Below are positions 12,901 through 24,900 of a stretch of DNA of 64,000 nt, one piece after another. The notes beneath the pieces are model-generated. The model was not told the origin of the DNA, made no database searches, and saw only the letters and a program-made list of their open reading frames with translations. The stretch is taken from NCBI GenBank assembly GCA_033964015.1, contig CM066923.1, positions 248,001 through 312,000 of the forward strand, in the 5' to 3' direction. Every line of letters starts with the position of its first letter. Position 1 is the stretch's first letter. Source of the DNA: Scolanthus callimorphus. Lineage: Eukaryota > Cnidaria > Anthozoa > Actiniaria > Edwardsiidae. The position numbers and the translations under genes were made by a program.

Positions 12901-15900
12901 TGTTGTGCAGCAAGATATTCTGGATTTCTACCTGGCATTAGCTCTCTGTCATACTGTCCAAGCATCCAAGTCAAAGGATTCCGAATCATTCTATGAATAC
13001 CATTACCAGGTGGGTCTCCTGGCTTACTGTATGAAAGCAACTTCAGATGAATTAATTATTATGTTCTCTTTTAATCTATGAGGCATCGTCACGGATGAAA
13101 AAGCTTTAGTTGAAGCAGCCGTTAGGTAAGACCTGCAAGAAAATAACCGACGTGGATCAAGAAACATAAAATACTAAAAATTGATAAAATTCCCTTACTT
13201 TGTGCTTAAAAATGGCGAGTGTTTTCCACTGCATGTTTCATCCAGGAGAATTTTCCACGTATGGGACGCTAGATACCCTGGGTACACGCACTATTTAAAC
13301 TACGTAAAAGAGTCGTGACGACGTTCTCGTGCCATTCTCAGTGCACTAGACTCACTGTAATAACCCAGATGAGTACTTTCCATTGTAAAAATAAACAGCC
13401 AAACTCATTTGTTACTATTTTGTTTAGGTTCGGCATCGTGTATCGTGGTAAAATTGGTGAGGACATGGAAGTTCAATTGCAAGGTACCACACACAGGTAA
13501 GCCATTGAAGGGACGTGGTTTGATACTAAAAGCCAGTAATTGTGGCTTTGATTTACATGTGATTGGCTGAATGAATGTTCTTGATCTCAGTGGCGATCAG
13601 AAATCCTGCCCTAAAGAGGAGACGCCATTACTTGTGGGAGCCAATCAAATTCTGCTGCACTCATTTTGCAACAACAGGTTTTTTGTGCTTATCTTCACCA
13701 GATATAAACTTCTCCACGTACTGGAGTTCGATTCTACTCGCAAGAGAATGAGTGTCATAGTGAGAACGAGCGAAGGTAAAGGTAGCACACCTCTAAACAC
13801 ACTACTAAACACCACACCTCTGCTAGTACGACATTATTTGCTGATTGCTTTCTTACGATTTCATTTTTGCCTGAATTTGAAGGTGAATATCTGATGTTGA
13901 CAAAGGGAGCCGAGACGGCTCTGTTGGACAGATTGAAATCCGGTCCTCGGGATGTGACGGCAGACCATGTAGATGGTTATGCAGAGGTAAGGTATAGGCA
14001 AGACGTATAGACAGAGGTAAGATGGTAGGTACAGGCAGAGGTAAGATGATAGGTACAGGCAGAGGTAAGATGATTGGTACAGGCAGAGGTAATAAATTAC
14101 TGTACTGTGTAATAGACCGATCCCTATTTTGACGATAGCTCCGCCCACTCCGCAAACAATAGGAAGTTTTTCCTACGGAATTCAAAATGTCCGAGCAACA
14201 AACTTGAATATCGAATATTTTCGCTAATTATTCAGCTTTTCAAGATAAAAATATAAAATCCAAATTGCATGCAACAACTTCTAACACCTCCCTGCAATCG
14301 GTGTCTTTTCCGCGCTCTATGCCAAAGATAAAATTTGGCTTGTCCGACGTAGCAACAGTAACTAGGGGTATAACAATGAATGCGGGATCGGTGAATTGTG
14401 AGAGCAAAAGGTTGCACCGATGGTATTGATACATTAGGCTAAGATGGCACGTGAGCTTTATCATGGCTGACACGTTGGTGACACGAATACTACAATGATG
14501 AGATATCATCATCACATTTAATTCACATCTGGTTTTGATATTTTATCTGTTGTTCTTTCTTACAGCAAGGACTTCGTACATTAGCTGTGGCTCAGCGTGT
14601 CTTCACCGAAGAAGAGTTTACAGACGTCGATGCAAAGGTGCGTCCTTTAGACTCCTTGCCCTAGTCATCATTTAACTCCTTGCCCTAGTCATCATTTAAC
14701 TCCTTGCCCTAGTCATCATTTAACTCCTTGCCCTAGTCATCATTTTACTCCTTGCCCTAGTCATCATTTAACTCCTTGCCCTAGTCATCATTTAACTCCT
14801 TGCCCTAGTCATCATTTAACTCCTTGCCCTAGTCATCATTTAACTCCTTGCCCTAGTCATCATTTAACTCCTTGCCCTAGTCATCATTTAACTCCTTGCC
14901 CTAGTCATCATTTAACTCCTTGCCCTAGTCATCATTTAACTCCTTGCCCTAGTCATCATTTAACTCCTTGCCCTAGTCATCATTTAACTCCTTGCCCTAG
15001 TCATCATTTAACTCCTTGCCCTAGTCATCATTTAACTCCTTGCCCTAGTCATCATTTAACTCCTTGCCCTAGTCATCATTTAACTCCTTGCCCTAGTCAT
15101 CATTTAACTCCTTGCCCTAGTCATCATTTAACTCCTTGCCCTAGTCATCATTTAGACTGCTTGCCCTAGTCATCATTTAACTCCTTGCCTAGTCATCATT
15201 TAACTCCTTGCCCTAGTCATCATTTAGACTCTTTGCCCTAGTCATCATTTAGACTCCTTGCTCTAGTCATCATTTAGACTGCTTGCCCTAGTCATCATTT
15301 AGACTGCTTGCCCTAGTCATCATTTAGACTGCTTGCCCTAGTCATCATTTAGACTGCTTGCCCTAGTCATCATTTAGACTCCTTGCTCTAGTCATCATTT
15401 AGACTCCTTGCCCTAGTCATCATTTAGACTGCTTGCTCTAGTCATCATTTAACTCCTTGCCCTAATCATCATTTAACTCCTTGCCCTAGTCATCATTTAG
15501 ACTGCTTGCTCTAGTCATCATTTAGACTGCTTGCTTAACTCCTTGCCCTAATCATCATTTAACTCCTTGCCCTAGCCATATTTAGACTGCTTGCTCTAGT
15601 CATCATTTAGACTGCTTGCCCTAGTCATCATTTAGATGCTTGCTCTAGTCATCATTTAGACTGCTTGCTCTAGTCATCATTTAACTCCTTGCTCTAGTCA
15701 TCATTTAGACTGCTTGCCCTAGTCATCATTTAACTCCTTGCTCTAGTCATCATTTAGACTCCTTGCCCTAGTCATCATTTAGACTGCTTGCTCTAGTCAT
15801 CATTTAGACTGCTTGCCCTAGTCATCATTTAGACTCCTTGCCCTAGTCATCATTTAGACTGCTTGCCCTAGTCATCATTTAGACTGCTTGCTCTAGTCAT

Positions 15901-18900
15901 CATTTAGACTCCTTGCCCTAGTCATCATTTAGACTCCTTGCCCTAGTCATCATTTAGACTGCTTGCTCTAGTCATCATTTAGACTGCTTGCCCTAGTCAT
16001 CATTTAGACTCCTTGCCCTAGTCATAATTTAGACTGCTTGCTCTAGTCATCATTTAGACTGCTTGCTCTAGTCATCATTTAGACTCCTTGCCCTAGTCAT
16101 CATTTAGACTCCTTGCCCTAGTCATCATTTAGACTGCTTGCTCTAGTCATCATTTAGACTCCTTGCCCTAGTCATCATTTAGACTGCTTGCTCTAGTCAT
16201 CATTTAGACTGCTTGCCCTAGTCATCATTGAACTCCTTGCCCTAGTCATCATTTAGACTCCTTGCCCTAGTCATCATTTAGACTCCTTGATCTAGTCATC
16301 ATTTAGACTCCTTGCTCTAGTCATCATTTAGACTGCTTGCTCTAGTCATCATTTAGACTGCTGCTCTAGTCATCAGACTCCTTGCCCTAGTCATCATTTA
16401 GACTGCTTGCTCTAGTCATCATTTAGACTGCTAGCCCTAGTCATCATTTAGACTCCTTGCTCTAGTCATCATTTAGACTCCTTGCCCTAGTCATCATTTA
16501 GACTGCTTGCTCTAGTCATCATTTAACTCTTTGCCCTAATCATCATTTAACTCCTTGCCCTAGTCATCATTTAAGAATTTTGTCAAACAGCAGATACAAG
16601 CGACTGGACTATTAAAGTAAACCAGTCTGATAAATCTAATGATGGAAGCGCGCCTTGTACAGCTCCAAGCCAGTGGCAAGGGAACTGAAAGGGTACCAAA
16701 CACCCTCCCTCCCCCTCGCCCTTCATGATGGGTCAGAATTTACCGCAGTTATGTGGGAGCAATGAGAGAAAATGTCGTGCCCAATTGATTAAACTAAAAT
16801 GCGCATATTACATTTGTAATAATGAGTTGCAAGTGACTCAAATTCGCGTGTTCTTGATCGCCGCTAGGTCAGCCTATGTCCTAAGTTTACTTGCTGTATT
16901 GTCTTTGCAGCTCGTCAAAGCAAGTCAAGCAATTAATGACAGAGAAGAGCAGGTCTGTGAGTTATTATTGTCAACTATGCTTCAATGACCAATTCCTAAA
17001 GCAACTTTTATTTGAATTAGTGTATAGTAATGTGAGTTGCTGCGTGAAAATCGTCAATTTTGTGATAACGTCCCTCCCACCGTCCCTTCGTAGGTATCGG
17101 CCCTCTGCATTTACCGGAGAAGTGATGGCCTCCTTATATACGCTACAAGTGACATCTTTTTTCTTCACAGCTCGCTGAAGTTTATGACGACGTTGAACAA
17201 GAACTTCATTTGTTAGGCGCTACTGCGGTAGAAGACAAGTAAGAATTCAAGCGCATTATTACGGCCTATATTGTTAGCTGTAGGTTCCTTTTGACTTTGC
17301 TTAAGACATTTTCTCCATAATTCCATACAGATTACAAGATGGCGTACCAGAAACCATAGAGGCAATGCGCGAGGCTGGTATTAAGGTGAAGTAACTTCCC
17401 ATGTTGTGATCATGCATTCATATTTTCTAGAATACCACGCTTTTGTGTGTCTATCTGTGGATATTGTAGAAGAGATGTTGTTCTTGTAGTGGTCCCGTAT
17501 CAGGAGAGATGTTTATGTTCATTATGGTGTTGTCCATGTTGCAGGTCTGGGTCCTAACTGGAGACAAACAGGAGACGGCCGTTAACATTAGCCATTCTTG
17601 TGGACATTTCAAGGTATACTTGTGTCGCTGTCTTTCTGCCGACCTGTTTGTTTTAGTATTGGTTGTAGTCATGTCAAGGTGATGTTACATCCTATTGAAG
17701 CAAACCAGTAAATTTACTAATAATTACGATACTACCGGAAACACTAAATCTTCGAAAAGCCAGCACGAAACCAGCTCATGTTTCGATCGGTTTACTCACG
17801 TGACCATTTCGGAGTTTTGTTTAGTATGTGATTGCAATGTCGTGATCAGTTCGGTCTTTTGTTTAGTATGTGATTGCAATGTCGTAATCGATTGGGAAGG
17901 TAAGACGGGTAAGACAGACAAGGAGTCAAACATTGTTTCTTTTTGTGAACTTTCAGCATGGTATGGACCTCATGTTTATCACGAAGCAAAATTCGGGCAG
18001 AGCCTGCCATGACAAACTATTAGAATACAGAGAACGGTGAGTGTGATGTGATATATTGGGCAAACCATGTGGCTCCGTGTTCATATGCTACAAAAACTAG
18101 TTGTGCATTTTACTAAGAATATCAAGCAATCGTAACTCCCCTCACCACTCTAACTGTACAAGTGCTGTCACTCTGAGTGATGAACTCCTGGGTAAAGTGA
18201 TCCCGTGCGTTTTCCCAGAGTGAAAGACCAGTCCGGCGACAAGATCTATGGCCTGATTATTGATGGAATGAGCCTAACACACGTGTTCGATGGCTTTCTT
18301 AAAGGTAATGTGCATGTATTCTATGTTACTGCCAATAGTCTTACGGGGGGAGGGGGGGGGGCGCTCTGGTGACAGCCATCTGAGAGCCTTCGCTGATTGG
18401 CTAGAACCGCACATGCATAAATATGTACATTAAACCAGCTTTATCACATTCTCGTACCCAGAGCTCCCCGGTTCGTCTGCTCGCAGGGGAGGCTCTGGGG
18501 ACATCCATTAGAGGGCCGTCGCTGATTGGCTGATTTTGAGCGTCGGATCATGCGCTTAAAAGGTATTTCTCTCAGCAGCTCTGTATTAAATCTCGCGTAT
18601 GCGTCAGTGGCTGTCACCAGAGCCTCTACCCCGCGAGGTTACGAGCCGGGGAGCTCTGGGTACGAGAATGGCTTTATCACGCTTTTGAGAATGGGTAACG
18701 AATACCAAAATGCGTTTGCTAAGTAGGTCTTTTCAACCTACTCTTACTCTTTTGAGACTCCCCGCGAGGTTACGAGCCGGGGAGCTCTGGGTTCGAGAAC
18801 GTATACAGACACGCTTGTTGGTGTTTGCATTCCAAACAAATGAACTGTTCACTTCCCTTAGTATTTCAATAAAAGACAAATAATAAAACACTGGTCTTAT

Positions 18901-21900
18901 CTTTTACAAATTTACAACTTTTGTAGGAATAGGTAGTTTTGTTCTCTTGTAATTTTCATTGTGTTTATGCTTTGTTTTCTTGGCCACAATAAGGAAAGAG
19001 ACTAAAATATTTGCTTCTTATTGTGTTTAGGTCTGTTCCTTGAGGTGTGTAAGCCGTGTATGGCTGTATTGTGCTGTAGAATGTCGCCTCTGCAGAAAGC
19101 TCAGGTAAATCAGGCCATCACATGGTGAATTAACCAAGCCGATAATGAGCCGTGGATAGAATGGTGTTTTTACCTACCATTATAAAAGGAAGACTAGAGC
19201 TATTTGCTGTATGCTTAAATATAATATGTTGCTCCGTATCTTCGCCTCCATGGCGCGCATCTAAAAGCGAGTCTTTTGTCAGTAACAATGCATCGATGCA
19301 GCAACGATTTCTTCTGTTTGGTTTACTTACAGTACATCTGTGATGTTGCTTTAGGTTGTGCACGCAATGAAGAATTCTCAAGAGACGCCAGTCACGTTAG
19401 CTATTGGGGACGGAGCTAACGACTGTGGGATGATACAAGAGGCCCATGTCGGTATAGGTGTGATGGGCAAGGAAGGACGGCAAGCGGTCATGACTAGTGA
19501 CTATGCTATCTCAAGATTTAAATTCCTCGCTCGTGTACTTATGGTGCATGGCCATTGGTACTATATAAGGTCCGCCATATTGGTGCAGTATTTTTTCTAC
19601 AAGGTGAGCGAGGCTTCTTTATTTCTAGTTCTAGCTGTAATAGAAGATGGTCGCTTAGTGGTGCTACTGAAGCAGGTCTCGAGGGCATTGTTATGTACCA
19701 CCCAGGCCGACCGTAGCTAGCGGGGGGGGGGGGGGGGGGGAGGGAGGGGGGGGCAGTTGCCCCCCCAGCGAAGTAAAATTTTTAGTGTCAACATGTGGGA
19801 AAAAAACCTGCTTGCCCCCCCCCCCCCAGCAAATACAAAGAATGGCCGAGGCTTGCCCCCCCAGACAAAAATTTCTAGCTACGGCCTTGCGGCACCGCCA
19901 CTGTTTAAGCTGTAGTCTGTTTTGAGGACGACTTACTGATCTAAAAAATACCTTTTGGGAGCAAAATTGCACAATTGTGAGTGATAGTTTCACAATTTGT
20001 TCCCTCCCTTCTTTCTCAGAATGTGGCGTTTATCACACCACAATTCATCTACGCATTCTTCAACGCTTTCTCGGGTCAAGTAAGTCAACAGTACATTTTT
20101 TTATTGCCATTTTATTATACTAGTAGCCTGCTGATATGACCATATCTTATTGCCATTTTATCATACTAGTAGCCTGCTGATATGACCATATTTATTGCCA
20201 TTTTATCATACTAGTAGCCTTCTGATATGACCATATCTTATTGCCATTTTATCATACTAGTAGCCTTCTGATAGACCATATCTTATTGCCATTTATTATA
20301 CTAGTAGCCTGCTGATATGACCATATCTTATTGCCATTTTATTATACTAGTAGCCTGCTGATATGACCATATCTTATTGCCATTTTATTATACTAGTAGC
20401 CTGCTGATATGACCATATCTTATTGCCATTTTATCATACTAGTAGCCTGCTGATATGACCATATCTTATTGCCATTTTATTATACTAGTAGCCGCCTGCT
20501 GATATGACCATATCTTATTGCCATTTTATCATACTAGTAGCCTGCTGATATGACCATATCTTATTGCCATTTTATCATACTAGTAGCCTGCTGATATGAC
20601 CATATCTTATTGCCATTTTATCATACTAGTAGCCTGCTGATATGACCATATCTTATTGCCATTTTATCATACTAGTAGCCTGCTGATATGACCATATCTT
20701 ATTGCCATTTTATCATACTAGTAGCCTGCTGATATGACCATATCTTATTGCCATTTTATCATACTAGTAGCCTGCTGATATGACCATATCTTATTGCCAT
20801 TTTATCATACTAGTAGCCTGCTGATATGACCATATCTTATTGCCATTTTATCATACTAGTAGCCTGCTGATATGACCATATCTTATTGCCATTTTATCAT
20901 ACTAGTAGCCTGCTCATGATATGACCATATCTTATTGCCATTTTATCATACTAGTAGCCTGCTGATATGACCATATCTTATTGCCATTTTATCATACTAG
21001 CAGCCTGCTGATATGACCATATCTTATTGCCATTTTATCATACTAGTAGCCTGCTGATATGACCATATCTTATTGCCATTTTATCATACTAGTAGCCTGC
21101 TGATATGACCATATCTTATTGCCATTTTATCATACTAGTAGCCTGCTGATATGACCATATCTTATTGCCATTTTATTATACTAGTAGCCTGCTGATATGA
21201 CCATATCTTATTGCCATTTTATTATACTAGTAGCCTGCTGATATGACCATATCTTATTGCCATTTTATCATACTAGTAGCCTGCTGATATGACCATATCT
21301 TATTGCCATTTTATCATACTAGTAGCCTGCTGATATGACCATATCTTATTGCCATTTTATCATACTAGTAGCCTGCTGATATGACCATATCTTTCCTATC
21401 GCCATTTACAGCCGTTATACCATGGTTTCCTTTTGACGTGTTACAACATCTTCTTCACCTCGCTACCCATCCTCATCTACGGGATATTCGAGCAACCGAT
21501 TGGTGCCGACATCCTACAAGGGAGGCCTAGTTTATACAAGTAAGAACATAAAATGTCTATCTTATGTCAGTAAAACGTAATAAACCTGATTATTATAACT
21601 GATTATTATATAGCTACGATATAACGCAAGCTCTGATTGGTCCAAATCTATGCTCTATTACACCGATAAAGTAAAGTTACTCGAAATAAAAAAAGTTCTT
21701 GCTTTGAATTTAGTCTCATTTGAAAGGTCTTCATGGTAGTGTTCGTGTATTATCGCGCCGGTAAAAAACTTCCAGAGGAAGCTGAGAAAATAAATTTTAG
21801 TTTTTACAGATAGACGTATTTTTCGCCCCTAAAATGGTGATGTCAATCACAGCCTATATAGATGCTATAGAATTTTTCCATTTTTGAACGCTTATTTCTG

Positions 21901-24900
21901 TGGCGGCGCGAATCCAGTCCTCTGCCTTTTGTGATATTTCGAAATGTGGACCACAAATCTACAAATTAGGATAGAAATAATTGAGTAACAGTATTTTTGG
22001 CCAAACGTTGCTCGAAGTTGTAAAATAACCTGTCTTAATTATTGTAACCAAAACCGTTTTCGCGAGATCATTATCAGCATCGATTCCCACTTGGCCGCTT
22101 TGCATCTTTGGGGCGCTCCTTCTCAAATGTCGCGGTCCATTTCGCCCATCATCATTCTTGCTGCATACTAAGTGTGCCTTTAACCTTGCCCCTCCTGCCC
22201 TGGGTACAGTCAAACATCCAACCTGTTGACCCAGGTATTTTGGGTGTTGCATAGGGGGGCAAGCTATCGGTGTTATTCTCTTGTGTCTGTCAAACCATCT
22301 GAGTCAGCCAGGGTTTCGTCTTGTGCAGTCTGGTGTTTTCCGTCGCGTTGTCTGTTGTGTTGATTGTACTAGGCGAAACAGGGCCTTATTTGCTCAGAGT
22401 TTGACTGGTGCAACAGAAAATCCTAGAGAAATCGATGCTTTGAAAAGACGCTTTGGTTGTTAACTTGGCAAATATCAATATCCATTTTGGTCGCCTTTTT
22501 GTTGTTTCCAGGGATATAGCTAAAAATAGTCGTCTTTCATGGACGCAGTTTATTTACTGGATAGCATCAGGTATGTGACCATTTGTCATCGTTTTGTATA
22601 TTTAAACAAACAACTTCCTGCCAACCCTATGTCTGTAATTCTCCCTTCCAGGCTATTGGCATGCTTTGGCGTTTTTCTTTGGTGGTTATTTGATGTTTCA
22701 AGGAGATTTCCTTGGCAATATTGTAAGTTTGAATGGTCTAATTGTTTCTCCTCTCAGTCCCTATCCCTATCCGCAGTTTTTCCCAACCAATGGTTGTGCT
22801 TAGTAGACATCCTGTCTGTGTTTGTTTATACCTTGAAATCTCATTCTTTCCATTTGCCTGATTATGTTGTCTCTTCAGAATGTTGGTGTGTGGTCGCTTG
22901 GTACATTCGTGTTCGCCGTGTGTGTCTTTGTTACTAATCTCAAGGTGAGTACACACATAGTGTTGGCCCTTACTCAACCTATCAAGCTTGTCCAGAATGG
23001 CTCAAAACGTGACAGCAACATTTGAATTCCGATTGGAATTCCAGGTTTCGTGACCAGCTTTTCGTAAGTACCCTTGTGTGATAGAGCAGATTTCGTATGA
23101 TTGTGAAAAGTACCGCGACAAAGTTGTTCCGCGCCGCGACCGTGACCGTACCGCGACTACGCGATTTCATTGGCGATTTCATTCCATTTACAGCAGGCCA
23201 GGTTCCGTACCGCCACCGCGACAGTACCGCGCCGTACCGCGGCAGTTTTCACAGTCATACGAAATCTGCTCTACTCCATAGTTAGTTCCTCAAGTCTAAT
23301 CCTCATGTTATTTCCTTGCAGCTTGCATTAGTTACCCATTATTGGACGTGGTTAACCCATCTGTGTATGTGGGGTTCCATTGCCACGTTCTTTGTATTCG
23401 CTGTGGTATTTAACAGTTCAATGTGGTGAGTATAAACTGGTCACACTCGTGAACCGCAGCGAATAGGTCTTTCACATGTATTCGTTGCGGGTTGCAGATC
23501 ATCTTGACAAGTATCTGTTGCAGATCATCTTGACAAGTGTCTGTCGCAGATCATCTTGCAAGTGTCTGTTGCAGATCATCTTGACAAGAATCTGTTGCAG
23601 ATCATCTCAAATCATGTCTAAGGGTTTACCTCCCTCCTACCGCAGACAGTAGATCACACTCTCTCTTACAAGTTAGCTTTCCTTTCTTATTCCAGGGTTG
23701 ATCTCCAGTCATCCTTCTCAGACCAAGTGTCATCAGACATGTATTACGTGTTTTTCAATTTGCTGGGCGAGGGTGTAGTATGGCTGGGCCTCTTATTGTT
23801 ATCATTCGCATCATTACTTCCCGACATGGTGGCCATGATTATCGGGCGGCATGTATTCCCAACCGAGACACAAAAAGCACAGGTAAGACCTCGTTCCCTT
23901 GATCAGACAAATGCGTCTGTGCTATGGCGTGCAAAGCCAGTGTTTTAACGAGGTATTCTGCTTAGTGGTACCGATATTAGCAATACAAATGCAGCTAGCG
24001 GTCAGAGAGGAGTTACTGGCATAGCCTGGTGAGGGGCAGGGCCAGCAATTATCAAGGCGACCTAAAAACGCCCTAAAAACGCCCCAAAAACGCCCTAAAA
24101 ACGCCCTAAAAACGTTCTTTTGCGTTCCGTGATAGTGACGTCATAAGGTTTTCCGCCATCCTCTAGCACTTTCAAACAGGGTGATACTTGTGAAATTATT
24201 TCTCTTAAAATTGCTTCCCTCGTTTCTATCGTTTTAATAAGTAAGGTTTACAGACCTCTCTGCCCAGACACTAAGTTATGCGCAGTGACCGCTATAAATT
24301 TATATTATATTATATAAGAAACGTTTTCGTTATGATTGGAACCGTTTTTCGTTCATTTGACGTACGTAGTGTTTGTGTGACTCTTTCTGTAAACGTTTCT
24401 GTTAATATGTGCATAATATTCTGAAACAGATGCGCTTGTTGTTCTAATTATTTTAATGATAATGTAACTGAGATATCTTGTAATTGTGGGTAACGTAACT
24501 CAATCATAATTTGCTTAATTATCCATTTATAAAGCCATCCTTGGTTTAAAATTTAATCTAAGCTAAATATTAGACCACTTTGTACGAATTGGTTCTCCAT
24601 TCCAAGTTCATTAAGAAAGTAAACCATTACTGGTGAGAAAGCCCATCTGCACATGACGTCATAAGTTAAGAGTATCTGAGACAACATAACTAGTGATATT
24701 ATGTATAAGACATTATAACTAGTGACGCGTTGTAAGCTAGTATCGAATAAAAGTGCTTGTATCTAATCTTGGAATATTTAAAGTATTACACAAAGGCAAG
24801 GCTTAGGTCTGCTCAATTCTAATTAAAGTTTAGTTAATGGATAAATAAGCCTGTAAAGTATAAGACAACTAGGTAAATAGAGAAAGATAACCTAAGTGAT

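Noticed and set aside
13853..14185. Minus-strand open frames with LPLPVPII or LCLYQSSYL repeats
   Set aside because: Antisense reading of the donor-containing tandem array of the flippase intron; no gene features.
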